Of a DNA stretch of 26,111 nt, positions 1-8,289 are shown piece by piece (within the stretch, counting starts at the first letter, position 1; each line of letters starts with the position of its first letter). The notes beneath the pieces were generated by a model, which searched no databases, was not told the DNA's origin, and saw only the letters and a program-made list of their open reading frames with translations. Origin of the DNA: DATGIQ01 sp035295665 (GTDB taxonomy: Bacteria; Planctomycetota; Planctomycetia; Gemmatales; Gemmataceae); the NCBI GenBank assembly GCA_035295665.1, contig DATGIQ010000227.1, positions 1-26,111 on the forward strand, read 5' to 3'. The position numbers and the translations under genes were made by a program.

Positions 1-862
1 CGGACCAGGTACGCCCCTGATCCTGGCTATGGAGCACGGCCGAGCCGGGTCGGCCGACCACCCAGATATGGTCGCCCACGCAATGGAGGGCATGAAAATC
101 CCAGCAGGCGCGCACTGCCGCGGGCAGCTTCAGATCCGCATAGCCCCACCGCGCCCCGGCCGAATCGCGGCTTACATACACGAGCCCGCCCTGGCCTACC
201 GCCACCGCTCGATTCCCGACCACCTGGACGGCACATACGGCTCGGCCGCCAATCACATCGACATCGGCTGGGGCGAGCACGCCGTTGCGCAGGACGAACA
301 GCCGGCTCCAGGACCCCACGAGGACGCCTGTCTGGGCATCCTGAAAATCGGCGGCCAACCAGGTGGGGCAGCGAGGCCCTGGAACGGCCTGCCACGTTCG
401 CCCTGAATCAATGGTCCGAAAGACGCCGGTCGGAAACTGCTCCGTTCCTTCGCCGACCACGAAGCCAACCTTGTTGTCCACAAAATGCACGTGCTGGAGG
501 CCCGGAAAGAAATGGGCACCGATGCGCTGCCATTTCAAACCCCCGTCACGGGTAAATAACAAAACGCCGAGGCTCCCCTGCCCGTGCGGCAGCTCCTCCC
601 GGCCGGCGATCCAACCGGTGTAAGGATTGAGGAAGTGCACGGAGCGCAGCGAGGCCCGCTGGCCGGTCGGTTGCCGCTCCCAGGTCTGGCCGCCGTCGAT
701 CGTGTGCCAAACTACGCCCTCGTCGCCAACGGCCCAGCCCTCGTGTTCATCGACAAATTGGACCGCGCGCAGAGCAGCATCGTCAAAATTGCGGAGCTCG
801 CCGGCACTTGCGCCGAGCCCCGAACAGACGACCAGCGCCAGTGCGATCGAAACGCCTCGCAT
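1..862 (-). CDS. Secreted YCF48/BNR-repeat beta-propeller protein (3' end cut by window)
   Basis: Open frame from ATG at 862 that runs off the left edge, giving 287 codons. The first 21 or so residues are a Sec signal peptide (MRGVSIALALVVCSGLGASAG), so the protein is exported. The rest carries Asp-box (BNR) repeats of the type S/T-x-D-x-G-x-T-W: HTIDGGQTW, LLFTRDGGLKW, RTIDSGRTW and VLHSQDQGRTW, each preceded by a segment such as EGWAVGDEG or TGWIAGREE. This pattern is typical of the YCF48/photosystem II stability factor family, which is abundant as secreted proteins in Planctomycetes. The start is supported by a GAGAGGAG ribosome site just upstream. The stop lies outside the window. It sits 63 nt downstream of the GT2 gene on the same strand and may share its transcript. 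The fold is clear, but the ligand and exact role are unknown. Confidence 0.8.
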   Translation of the reverse strand, partial: MRGVSIALALVVCSGLGASAGELRNFDDAALRAVQFVDEHEGWAVGDEGVVWHTIDGGQTWERQPTGQRASLRSVHFLNPYTGWIAGREELPHGQGSLGVLLFTRDGGLKWQRIGAHFFPGLQHVHFVDNKVGFVVGEGTEQFPTGVFRTIDSGRTWQAVPGPRCPTWLAADFQDAQTGVLVGSWSRLFVLRNGVLAPADVDVIGGRAVCAVQVVGNRAVAVGQGGLVYVSRDSAGARWGYADLKLPAAVRACWDFHALHCVGDHIWVVGRPGSAVLHSQDQGRTWS

Positions 863-925
863 GGGCACTCCTCTCGTTCCTCTTGGCCCCGCGGTTTATT
901 TTGCTAAGGCCGATGGATTTTTGGC

Positions 926-1771
926 TCAATCAAATAACCAGTATCGGACGATGCAATAAAGGGCACTCAGCGCGTCGCGCAGCCCGATCTTCTTCCCTTC
1001 TTCGTACGTGCGGCCGGAGTAGCTGATCGGGATTTCGTAAATGCGCCAGGACGGATCGCGGCGGCGAGCTACCTTGGCCGTGATCTCGGGTTCGAATCCG
1101 AACCGGTTGGACTTGAGGCGGACATCGGCCAGGACTTCCCGGCGAAAAACCTTGTAACAGGTTTCCATGTCCGTGAGATTGAGGTTGGTGAACATATTCG
1201 ACAGTGTCGTCAAGAATTTATTGGCGACGTAGTGCCAGTAGTACAAGACCCGATGACTATCGCCGATGAATCGGGAGCCGTAGACCACGTCCGCATGATC
1301 ATCGAGGATTGGCTGGATGAGGCGGGGATACTCGGCGGGATCATATTCCAGGTCCGCGTCCTGGACGACCACAATATCGCCTTGGGCTAGGCGGAAGCCC
1401 TCGCGCAAGGCAGCGCCTTTCCCTCGGTTGCACGGCTGATACACGACGCGGACATCCCGGTGCCGCTCCAGCTCACGGAGGATTTCCCGCGTGCCATCGG
1501 TACTACAGTCATCGACGATGAGGATTTCCTTTGGAATGGGAACGGCAGCCACGCGCCGCACCAGCTCGCCGATCCATTGCCGTTCGTTGTAAACTGGGAT
1601 GATGACGGAGAGCCGAAAGCCGCTGGGGAGTGGGTAAATTCCGAGCTGCCGGCAGGCAGCCTCCCCGAGCAAGCGCTGCAAGACAAGCGCCCGATCCGAC
1701 GACGACTCAGACAGCCGGACGAGCAAGTGTTCCACTTCCGAATCACGGATTTCGTTGGTCAAGCTTGGCAT
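926..1771 (-). CDS. Family 2 glycosyltransferase (DPM1-like)
   Basis: A 281-aa cytoplasmic GT2 enzyme. Residues about 55-63 (SVIIPVYNE) open the GT-A nucleotide-sugar fold. VDDCSTDGT (86-94) binds the nucleotide. QDADLEYDP (137-145) supplies the metal-binding acidic motif, and DMETCYKVFRR plus YSGRTYEEGKKIG near the C-terminus match the dolichyl/undecaprenyl-phosphate mannosyltransferase (DPM1/DPG synthase-like) branch. There is no obvious C-terminal membrane segment, so it would act as a soluble or peripheral enzyme that charges a lipid phosphate with a sugar. I chose ATG at 1771, which has an AGGGA element upstream. A TTG at 1816 in the same frame would add 15 residues. The N-terminal 50 residues are outside the catalytic fold. 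The gene is divergent from the DegT aminotransferase at 2052, and the GT-C-like protein two genes away could use its lipid-sugar product (inference). Donor and acceptor are unknown. Confidence 0.9.
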   Translation of the reverse strand: MPSLTNEIRDSEVEHLLVRLSESSSDRALVLQRLLGEAACRQLGIYPLPSGFRLSVIIPVYNERQWIGELVRRVAAVPIPKEILIVDDCSTDGTREILRELERHRDVRVVYQPCNRGKGAALREGFRLAQGDIVVVQDADLEYDPAEYPRLIQPILDDHADVVYGSRFIGDSHRVLYYWHYVANKFLTTLSNMFTNLNLTDMETCYKVFRREVLADVRLKSNRFGFEPEITAKVARRRDPSWRIYEIPISYSGRTYEEGKKIGLRDALSALYCIVRYWLFD

Positions 1772-1954
1772 TCGCGTCCCTGCGATCGTTGCCGAACTGT
1801 TCCCGGACTGCCGCAACCACTTTCATGAGCGAATTATGGGAAAGAACCGCCGCGGGGGTCAAGGCGAATCGGAGTTGCAAGGTGGTCAAGGCTTACCCGG
1901 TCAGCCAGGCCAATCGCTGCCATTTGCATGTGCCGCGGGCTTGGACGATCGAGC

Positions 1955-1983
1955 TTGACACTCCTTCTGCTCTGACATACTCT
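1955..1983 (+). promoter_or_regulatory. Candidate sigma-70 promoter for the DegT aminotransferase gene
   Basis: A perfect TTGACA -35 box at 1955-1960 is followed after 17 nt by TACTCT (1978-1983), a weak -10 box. Transcription would begin near 1990, about 60 nt before the chosen ATG at 2052. No other good promoter is seen in the 280-nt gap between the divergent GT2 and DegT genes. Confidence 0.45.
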
Positions 1984-2051
1984 CCGCGATCCCAGGGAAT
2001 GGGTGGCGGGCGAATCCGCAGGGAAGAGGCATGGCTGAAAGGAGTCAGCGC

Positions 2052-3209
2052 ATGGGCACACCGGCCGGAGCAGCGGTTCCGCTTTGCGACTTGCAAGCCC
2101 AGTACCGAGAGCTGCAACCTCATCTCGAGGAGGTATTGACCCGAGTCCTTGCGGGTGGGCAAGTGATCCTTGGGCCGGAAGTTGCGGCCCTGGAGGAAGA
2201 AATCGCGCGCTACTGCGGCACCGGCTACGCGATCGGCTGTGCCTCCGGAACCGATGCGCTCCTCCTGGCCTTGCAGACCCTTGGCATCGGACCTGGGGAC
2301 GAGGTTATTTTGCCTTCCTTCAGCTTCTTTGCCACCGCCGGCATGGTGTGTCGAAGCGGTGCGCGGCCCGTTTTTGCGGACATCGATGCCGAGAGCTACA
2401 ACCTGGATCCTCTGCAAGTCGAGAACAAAATCACCAGCCGAACCCGTGCCATCCTGGTGGTTCACCTGTTCGGCCAATGCGCGGACATGGAGCCGCTTTG
2501 GAAAGTGGCGGAACGGCATCAGCTGCCGATCATCGAGGATGCGGCCCAGGCTTTTGGAGCAGATTACCAAGGAAAGCGCACCGGCACCTTGGGGGCGTTC
2601 GGCTGTTTCAGTTTTTATCCAAGCAAGATCCTCGGTGCCTATGGCGACGCCGGCATGGTCGTCACGAACGATCCCGAGTGGTCAGCACGACTGGCAGCCC
2701 TCCGGGTGCACGGCATGGAGGTCAAGTATTATCACAAACACCTGGGCTGGAATGCCCGCCTGGATGCGTTGCAAGCGGCCCTGTTGCGCGTGAAGCTGCC
2801 CCGGGTTGAGGGCTGGATTGAGGCCCGCCAGGCCGCCGCCCATCGGTACGATGCCTTGATTGATGAATACTACCTGGGCCGCTTCTTGTGCCGGCCGGCC
2901 GTTCGCACACAGCGGCGGCACGTATTCAACCAGTATGTAGTTCGCGTTCAGGACAACCAGCGCGATCCCCTTGTGCGATATCTGCACAGCGAAAAAATTG
3001 GCTGCGAAATCTACTACCCGGTGCCGCTTCACCTCCAGGAATGCCTGGCCTACCTGGGCTATCAGAAAGGCGACTTCCCGGCCAGCGAAGACGCTTGCCG
3101 TGATGTCCTGGCTCTGCCGATGTATCCCGAACTTCAGCCGGCGCAGCAGCGACGCGTGATTCAAGCCTGTGCTGCGTTTCTCCGTCAGCAGGCCCGCAAG
3201 GCCGCCTAA
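2052..3209 (+). CDS. DegT/DnrJ/EryC1/StrS family PLP-dependent sugar aminotransferase
   Basis: A 385-aa fold-type I PLP enzyme of the family that transaminates keto-sugar nucleotides for surface glycans or makes modified sugars. Visible signatures are GTDALLLAL (66-74, phosphate binding), PSFSFFATA (88-96), EDAAQAFGA (162-170, with Asp163 for the pyridine nitrogen) and SFYPSKILGAYGDAG (187-201), where Lys192 is the Schiff-base lysine. The C-terminal part with EIYYPVPLHLQ and ALPMYPEL is also typical. The start at 2052 is preferred because AAAGGAG (2037-2043) lies 8 nt upstream. An in-frame ATG at 2031 has poorer spacing. The next gene begins 21 nt after the stop, so the two likely form an operon. 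The actual sugar substrate cannot be read from the sequence. Confidence 0.93.
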   Translation: MGTPAGAAVPLCDLQAQYRELQPHLEEVLTRVLAGGQVILGPEVAALEEEIARYCGTGYAIGCASGTDALLLALQTLGIGPGDEVILPSFSFFATAGMVCRSGARPVFADIDAESYNLDPLQVENKITSRTRAILVVHLFGQCADMEPLWKVAERHQLPIIEDAAQAFGADYQGKRTGTLGAFGCFSFYPSKILGAYGDAGMVVTNDPEWSARLAALRVHGMEVKYYHKHLGWNARLDALQAALLRVKLPRVEGWIEARQAAAHRYDALIDEYYLGRFLCRPAVRTQRRHVFNQYVVRVQDNQRDPLVRYLHSEKIGCEIYYPVPLHLQECLAYLGYQKGDFPASEDACRDVLALPMYPELQPAQQRRVIQACAAFLRQQARKAA

Positions 3210-3230
3210 GCCGAAGCGGGGGGAGAACCG

Positions 3231-4868
3231 GTGATTCCGCGGCAATGGACCGAAGGCTCCGAGGAACCGGCTGGTTCTGATCCTGCGCTGCCGTTCTGGC
3301 GTCTCCCCGTGAATCGGTTACAGTGGCTGCCGGCCGGGCTCGGCTGCGTTTTCTACTTGCAAGGCAGGGGGTCGCCCCTTGCCTTGCTGCTTCTGTCTTT
3401 TGGTCTTCCCGCGGTTCGATTCTTTCTCGCGCTCCATTGTCGCCAGCAGGTTCGGAGACGGCTCCGCAGGCTATGGGATACCTTGGAGTCCTATCCCTTG
3501 TGCAGGGAGCGGCTGCCCTGGCCAGGCGTTTTGGTCACCGTGGTGCTACCCTTCGGCTTGCTCTTGCTTCTTCGCGACTATGCCATTGTGAGCGGAGATT
3601 CCCGGCCGGCCGTGCTCACGGCCTCGGCCTTGGTGACCGAAGGCCACGCAGATATTGGCCAGTTGGTAGGGCGCTATTCGCAGCTCGGCATGTTTGCAAT
3701 GGACGGAGGGATGCCGTATTTCTGTCGGCAGACCAACGCAGGAGTTGTTTCCAGTTACCCGCTTGGCATGGTGCCGTTCGTGCTGCCGGTGGCGGCGGCC
3801 GCCCGGGTCTTCGGTGCGGATCTCGATCTGCCCCATGTCCATGATCGGCTCGAGAAATGGACCGCGGCCTGGATCGCAGCCTTCTCACTCGGACTCTTTT
3901 TCCTGCTGGCGCTGCACGTGGCTGAAGTACAACCCGCCTGGATGGCGACGTGGATACTCGGGACAGGCTCCGTCTTCTTCACAACCATCGGCCAAGCACT
4001 TTGGCAGCATGATGGCGTTATTTTGTGGTCGCTCATTGCTTTGCTGATCGAGTTTCGTGCGCCGGAACGGTCGGGCTGGATGGGCACGCTGCTACAGGGG
4101 TTTGCCATCGGGATGATGCTGCCGTGCCGACTCTCCGCGGTTGTGTTCATCGTACCGTTCGCATTGTGGGTTTTTCTCCGCACGCCGGTACGGGCATTGG
4201 GCGTCGCCCTTTTCAGCGGGCTGACGTTTGTCCCCTGGGCTTGCCTGCACGTGTCGATTTATGGCAGCGTCTTCGGTCCTTCGACCGGCCAATTGGCCGC
4301 CGGGAATTGGTCTCCCGTTTCGGTCAGCTCACTGGCGGGAATCTTGATCAGCCCTGGACGGGGGATATTCGTTTATCAACCCTGGATTCTGCTGGCGGTC
4401 CTCCATCGGCTTCCTGTTCTACGGAGGAAGGCGGCGTTCCGAGCGTGCAGGGAATGTCCCGCGGGCTGGACGACGTTTTGCCTCTGTGCGGTCGTGTTTC
4501 AGCTGGCGTTGATCAGCTCATGGAAATGTTGGTGGGGAGGCTATTGTTGGGGGTCCCGGTTGACCGCTGAAACGATTCCGCTCCTGGCCCTTCTCTGTGT
4601 GCGACCGATTGCCATGTTATGGCGAACCGGCGTGGGACAACGGGTGGTTCTGGCCTTCGCGATGCTGAGTTTGCTGATGCACGTGCCCGCAGTTTATCTG
4701 CGCTCGGCGGAATGGCACGGCCGGCGGCAGATCGATCACCACCCCGAACGATTGTGGGTGTGGTCTGATGCACCCTTTCTCTATCCGCTTTGGAATTACA
4801 CCCTCATGCCTGATTCGGCAGCCCACAGGCCTGACGCGGCAGCGAAGGATACGGCGGTCTTTCGGTAG
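3231..4868 (+). CDS. Polytopic membrane protein, GT-C glycosyltransferase-like
   Basis: A 545-aa protein with about 11-12 hydrophobic helices spread over its length (for example around residues 47-68, 95-118, 208-231 and 235-253). The first large loop after helix 3 has the acidic SGDSRPAVL segment followed by TEGHADIG. A late WWGGYCWGSRLTAETIPLLAL segment resembles the WWGG(W/Y)..G.R..TD..PFLALL motif of bacterial GT-C-type membrane glycosyltransferases, so a lipid-phosphate-sugar-dependent transferase acting on the outer face of the inner membrane is a reasonable guess. The family assignment is by pattern only. The start is GTG at 3231 with GGGGGAG upstream; it follows the aminotransferase by 21 nt, so it is probably co-transcribed. 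It ends 37 nt before the convergent gene at 4906. Confidence 0.72.
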   Translation: MIPRQWTEGSEEPAGSDPALPFWRLPVNRLQWLPAGLGCVFYLQGRGSPLALLLLSFGLPAVRFFLALHCRQQVRRRLRRLWDTLESYPLCRERLPWPGVLVTVVLPFGLLLLLRDYAIVSGDSRPAVLTASALVTEGHADIGQLVGRYSQLGMFAMDGGMPYFCRQTNAGVVSSYPLGMVPFVLPVAAAARVFGADLDLPHVHDRLEKWTAAWIAAFSLGLFFLLALHVAEVQPAWMATWILGTGSVFFTTIGQALWQHDGVILWSLIALLIEFRAPERSGWMGTLLQGFAIGMMLPCRLSAVVFIVPFALWVFLRTPVRALGVALFSGLTFVPWACLHVSIYGSVFGPSTGQLAAGNWSPVSVSSLAGILISPGRGIFVYQPWILLAVLHRLPVLRRKAAFRACRECPAGWTTFCLCAVVFQLALISSWKCWWGGYCWGSRLTAETIPLLALLCVRPIAMLWRTGVGQRVVLAFAMLSLLMHVPAVYLRSAEWHGRRQIDHHPERLWVWSDAPFLYPLWNYTLMPDSAAHRPDAAAKDTAVFR

Positions 4869-4905
4869 GGAGCGGGTTTGCCGGCTGAATGAGTATTCTC
4901 TCACA

Positions 4906-5433
4906 TCACTTTTTGAGCAGCCCAGCCTTGAGGATTTCGAACGTCTTGGGTGTGACGCTCTTGAGCGTCATGTCCATGTACATCAACACCTTCTTATCGG
5001 GTCCGACTATTTTCTTGCGGGCAGCGCCCACCGAGTCATCCGCCATGAAGTTTTCGTCCTCGATCTGCACGCCGTTCTTGGCCGTGAAGGTCCCCTTGAA
5101 GTAGGTCCAGTGCCACGGCGGACCGAACAGTTTGCCGCCGCCCTCGACAGTGGCGGCATCATCGGTGAGTGTGAACGTGTTATCACTCTTGACGGTCAAT
5201 CGCACCGCCCTTTCGGTGGCCGATCCATTTTGTTCGACCACAATGGCCCGCTCCAAGATCAGGGAATGGTCCGGGTCGTGGATTTTCTCCACGAGGATAA
5301 CCTGGGCACCCATCGGCTGTCCGGTAGGCGAGCTCAGCTTGGCTTCGCCGAGATAATAAAACTTCTCCGGCTGGGCTGCCCCCACCAGCGTCGGTACCAA
5401 GAGTGCGCCAACCAACGCAAGAGTCGTTCGCAT
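4906..5433 (-). CDS. Secreted protein of unknown function
   Basis: 175 aa. The N-terminus (MRTTLALVGALLVPTLVGAA) is a clear Sec signal peptide, so the mature protein is periplasmic or exported. The remainder is a soluble, beta-rich chain with no motif I recognise. It contains a repeated-looking acidic/basic pattern (VGPDKKVLMYMDMTLKSVTP near the C-terminus) and no cysteines. The start at 5433 is set by the signal peptide and the strong GGAGGAAA ribosome site. Longer in-frame extensions upstream (to 5502) would place the signal peptide internally and are unlikely. It follows the radical SAM gene on the same strand after about 150 nt. Confidence 0.8.
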   Translation of the reverse strand: MRTTLALVGALLVPTLVGAAQPEKFYYLGEAKLSSPTGQPMGAQVILVEKIHDPDHSLILERAIVVEQNGSATERAVRLTVKSDNTFTLTDDAATVEGGGKLFGPPWHWTYFKGTFTAKNGVQIEDENFMADDSVGAARKKIVGPDKKVLMYMDMTLKSVTPKTFEILKAGLLKK

Positions 5434-5585
5434 GGGTTTTTCCTCCGCAGACTGAAACGGGTTGATCCGGGCCACTCTTATTCGCTGGAGGCAACCGAGC
5501 ATTTTGGGCGAGCCCGGTGGTCGCGGAAGGAGCTACTCGCTTGGTTGAGCGGAGTCGATGCCCGGATCCTGTTGGCAGAGGGGAA

Positions 5586-7382
5586 CTACTTGGCGTTCGC
5601 CATTACCTGCAATTGGGTCACGCTGCGTCCTTGCTCTTTTTCCAGATACTCACGCCCCTTCTTGACGTTGACATGGTCCCACGGCAGCACTTCCGTGACC
5701 GGTCGGCTGCGCTGCGAGTACCAGGCCGGATCGATGCCCAAGTCGGCAAACGTTTGCCACCAGACGTCGGGCTTGAAGGTTTCCTTCCAGCCATCCAGAC
5801 GGCACCCGCGCCGCCAGGCTTCTTCCAACACCGGCGCCACGCGCCGGTCGCCGCGGGTCAAGACACCCTCCAGTAGACTGCATTCGAGATCGTGCTGGTT
5901 GATGCGCACCGAACGGATGCGGCGGCGGCTGCGCAGATACTGCCCTGCCCAGCGCAAGTATGCCCGCGTCTGCATCCCGTTCCACTGGTACGGCGTATGC
6001 GGCTTGGGAACAAAATTCGAGACCGAAGCCGTCACATCCACATACCGTCCCAGCACCTCTTTCCCAAGGGTGGCAATGTTCTCGGCCATATCGACAATGC
6101 CATCCAGGTCGACCTCGCGCTCCCCTGGCAGACCACACAGGAAATAGAGCTTTACTCGTCGCCAGCCATTCTTGAACGCTTCACGGCAACCTTCGTACAG
6201 GTCTTCGTTGGTGATTGGCTTGCGGATTTGCACGCGCATGTCATCACGGGCAACTTCCGGTGCCAGCGTCAAACCAGCGCGGCGTACTCCCCGCATCAGC
6301 TTCGGCAGCGAGCGGAGCTGGTGATTGATGCGCAGACTGGGCAGGGAGATGTTCACTCCGAGTGGCGTGAAGACTTCGTGCATCCGCTTTACAAGCTCTT
6401 CGAAGTAAGGATAGTCGCTCGTGCTGAGACTGAGGAGGCTAATCTCGTTGTGGCCGGTATTCCGATAGCTTTCCAGCGCTGCCTGGACAATGGTTTCGAC
6501 GGAGCGGACACGCAGCGGCCGCTTGATGACGGTGGACTGGCAAAAGCGGCACTGCCAGGGACAGCCACGCATGATCTCGATGGCAATACGGTCATGCGTC
6601 GTCTCGACAAAGGGCACCAATGGCTTGGTCGGCAGCGGGATGGCATCGAAATCCTGTGTAATGGTGCAGGCCATGACCTCACGCGGCACATCGCTGCGGA
6701 TGCGGTTCATGGCGGCAATCGTGCCATCTGCATGGTATTGCGGTTCGTAGAACATGGGCGCATAGGCCCATGTCGTGCAGCCGGCAATTTCCGCAATCAT
6801 GTCTTCACGGGATTTGCCGCCTTTCTCTTTCAGCGTGAGCCAGCGGTCCATGATCCAAGGAAGGCTTTCCTCGCCATCGCCAATAACGAACAGGTCGATG
6901 AATGGTGCAAGGACTTCGGGGTTTTGGGCACCAGGTCCGCCGGCGATCACCAGAGGGTCCCGCAGCGTGCGGTCCTTGCTATGCAAGGGAATTCCGCCGA
7001 GGTCGAGCATGGTCAGAATGTTCGTGTAGCAAATCTCGTATTGAAGGCTAAAACCAACCGCGTCGAATTCCCGCAGGGGCGTAAAGGTTTCCAGGCTATA
7101 AAGCGGAAGCCGATGCTGGCGCAGGAGCGATTCGAAATCGGCACACGGAGTGAAGGCCCGCTCACAAGCCCACTGGGGATCATTGTTCATGATCGTGTAC
7201 AGGACCTGTAAGCCATGATGGCTCATGCCGAGCGTGTACGCATCGGCAAAGCTCAGGCAAAGCTTGCCGCGGACCTGGCGATGATCCTTGACGACACTGC
7301 CGATCTCGCCACCGATGTACTGAGCCGGCTTCTGCACACGCAGAAGGAGTCGCTGGACGGTTTCTTTGAGGGGTGTGTTCAT
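5586..7382 (-). CDS. B12-binding radical SAM protein, TIGR03960 type
   Basis: 598 aa. The N-terminal half (about 1-200) is the cobalamin-binding-like part, with DAYTLGMSHHGLQVLY (48-63), AGGPGAQNPE (147-156) and VIGDGEE (166-172). The radical SAM core carries the [4Fe-4S] motif CPWQCRFC (Cys274, Cys278, Cys281) within MRGCPWQCRFCQST. Later segments such as SLPSLRI and TLAPEVARDDMR fit the TIGR03960 family. The biochemical role of that family is not established; it is frequently encoded with, or fused to, a DUF2344/TIGR03936 protein and sits near ribosome or tRNA genes. Here rpsU lies just upstream on the same strand, but no DUF2344 partner is visible. The start ATG at 7382 has AAAGGGA upstream. 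Cytoplasmic and oxygen-sensitive by family. Confidence 0.92.
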   Translation of the reverse strand: MNTPLKETVQRLLLRVQKPAQYIGGEIGSVVKDHRQVRGKLCLSFADAYTLGMSHHGLQVLYTIMNNDPQWACERAFTPCADFESLLRQHRLPLYSLETFTPLREFDAVGFSLQYEICYTNILTMLDLGGIPLHSKDRTLRDPLVIAGGPGAQNPEVLAPFIDLFVIGDGEESLPWIMDRWLTLKEKGGKSREDMIAEIAGCTTWAYAPMFYEPQYHADGTIAAMNRIRSDVPREVMACTITQDFDAIPLPTKPLVPFVETTHDRIAIEIMRGCPWQCRFCQSTVIKRPLRVRSVETIVQAALESYRNTGHNEISLLSLSTSDYPYFEELVKRMHEVFTPLGVNISLPSLRINHQLRSLPKLMRGVRRAGLTLAPEVARDDMRVQIRKPITNEDLYEGCREAFKNGWRRVKLYFLCGLPGEREVDLDGIVDMAENIATLGKEVLGRYVDVTASVSNFVPKPHTPYQWNGMQTRAYLRWAGQYLRSRRRIRSVRINQHDLECSLLEGVLTRGDRRVAPVLEEAWRRGCRLDGWKETFKPDVWWQTFADLGIDPAWYSQRSRPVTEVLPWDHVNVKKGREYLEKEQGRSVTQLQVMANAK

Positions 7383-7540
7383 CTTCGCATTTTCCCTTTG
7401 GCCTCGGGATTGGCGCGGAATCGAAGGATAACGTGATTATGGCAAATTGCTCGACGTCCGCCAGCTGGCCGTTCTGTTTCTGGATGTTCGGCTCATGCAG
7501 GCCGGGGCAACGCTGTCGCTGCAAGGGCTCCAAATGAAAA

Positions 7541-7581
7541 CAAGGAAAAAAGGAGCAGACGTGGTGCTCCTTTTTTCCTTG
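7541..7581 (-). terminator. Intrinsic terminator downstream of rpsU
   Basis: A perfect 17-bp inverted repeat (7541-7557 with 7565-7581) separated by a 7-nt loop. The 3' arm on the minus strand contains a run of T, so the hairpin closes with an A/U-rich stem and can act in either direction. It lies 22 nt after the rpsU stop and about 160 nt before the radical SAM gene, separating the two transcription units. Confidence 0.8.
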
Positions 7582-7602
7582 TGATGCTGGTAGAGAAATT
7601 GG

Positions 7603-7797
7603 CTACGTCTGTCCTTGGGCCTTGCGCGCCGACTTTTGTTTGCGCAATTGAGCCCGGCGGCGTTGTTCGCATGGCTTCTCGTAGTGCTGGCGAGCACGGA
7701 GCTCTTTGTGCATTCCGCTCCGTTCAATTAGCTTCTTGAACCGACGGAGGGCCATCCCGATCGGTTCCTTGTCATGCACGCGCATTCGTAAGGGCAT
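7603..7797 (-). CDS. rpsU: 30S ribosomal protein bS21
   Basis: A 64-aa basic protein. VHDKEPIGMALRRFKKLIER near the N-terminus and the following ELRARQHYEKPCEQRRRAQ match bS21, which sits on the 30S subunit near the 3' end of 16S rRNA and helps mRNA binding. The start at 7797 (MPLRM...) is fixed by an almost perfect AGAAGGAGG Shine-Dalgarno sequence 4 nt upstream. The reading frame stays open upstream to about 8085, but that part is a structured leader, not protein. The gene is monocistronic: a candidate TATAAT box lies at 8035-8040 and a strong hairpin terminator follows. Length and composition fit the family. Confidence 0.95.
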   Translation of the reverse strand: MPLRMRVHDKEPIGMALRRFKKLIERSGMHKELRARQHYEKPCEQRRRAQLRKQKSARKAQGQT

Positions 7798-8028
7798 TCG
7801 TCCTCCTTCTACAAGAGAAATTGTGAAAGTTTCCCCCTCTTTCGGCCGCCGAGAGAGGCGCCGTGTACCCGTAAACCAGCCCGGTTGGTGAAGGGGGTCG
7901 AATCCCCTGTGCCAGCAGGCACCCTGAAATGCCGGCAAACCCTCATGAGGGTCGCAGATTTCAATCGGGCAAGAAAAGGGCGTTGGGTACGTGCGCACTC
8001 TACCGAGGATGGTCCACGAAGCCCGGCC
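7798..8028 (-). promoter_or_regulatory. Long hairpin-rich leader of rpsU
   Basis: About 230 nt lie between the likely transcription start and the rpsU ATG, with four consecutive hairpins. They are: 7925-7963 (outer TGAAAT/ATTTCA pair enclosing the palindrome ACCCTCATGAGGGT at 7939-7952); 7909-7922 (GTGCC/GGCAC, 4-nt loop); 7892-7908 (AGGGG/CCCCT with loop ATTCGAC on the minus strand); and 7836-7858 (10-bp arms, one mismatch) just before the ribosome site. The series suggests a cis-acting RNA controlling rpsU. No known riboswitch or leader class is recognised. Confidence 0.45.
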
Positions 8029-8034
8029 ACTGGC

Positions 8035-8040
8035 ATTATA
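8035..8040 (-). promoter_or_regulatory. Candidate -10 box of the rpsU promoter
   Basis: On the minus strand this is an exact TATAAT. The -35 region (around 8058-8063) has no good TTGACA match. Transcription would start near 8028 and read into the structured rpsU leader. Confidence 0.4.
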
Positions 8041-8099
8041 GCCCTCTGGCTGGAAAAAGGTAGGCGGAGCCCGGCATTTGGGCATGGTCCGATTGAGCC

Positions 8100-8129
8100 T
8101 TGACGAAAGTAGGACGTCAGCACTACAAA
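8100..8129 (+). promoter_or_regulatory. Candidate promoter of tRNA-Leu
   Basis: TTGACG at 8100-8105, an 18-nt spacer and TACAAA at 8124-8129 form a plausible sigma-70 promoter about 65 nt before the mature tRNA. It is divergent from the rpsU promoter. Only moderate consensus match. Confidence 0.3.
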
Positions 8130-8193
8130 GACCCGTGGGTTGATGATTTTCCGTTGAAGTCTCTCGTTGAGATCCGAATTCAAGAGATTTCTT

Positions 8194-8278
8194 GCCGAAG
8201 TGGCGGAATTGGCAGACGCGCCAGGTTCAGGACCTGGTTCCCGTTTAGGGAGTGGAGGTTCGAGTCCTCTCTTCGGCA
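8194..8278 (+). tRNA. tRNA-Leu (anticodon CAG)
   Basis: The 7-bp acceptor stem is GCCGAAG (8194-8200) pairing with CTTCGGC (8271-8277), with discriminator A at 8278. The anticodon stem is CCAGG/CCTGG (8221-8225, 8233-8237) around loop TTCAGGA, giving anticodon CAG at 8228-8230, which reads CUG leucine codons. A long variable arm and the T-loop TTCGAGT follow, as in class II tRNA-Leu. CCA is not encoded. The 3' half of this gene is repeated at 16257-16312, so it appears to be the integration target of the island that follows. Confidence 0.97.
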
Positions 8279-8289
8279 CTTATGGGATA

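Noticed and set aside
4768..6147. 459-codon open frame on the plus strand crossing several genes
   Set aside because: It overlaps the end of the membrane protein, the whole secreted-protein gene and part of the radical SAM gene, all with better evidence.
5892..7211. 439-codon open frame on the plus strand
   Set aside because: Antisense to the radical SAM gene with its clear CxxxCxxC motif; no ribosome site or recognisable domain.
7892..7908. A tRNA T-arm-like hairpin (AGGGG, loop GTCGAAT, CCCCT on the plus strand)
   Set aside because: No acceptor, D or anticodon stems can be formed around it on either strand, and no tmRNA 5' or 3' end matches. I treat it as part of the rpsU leader.
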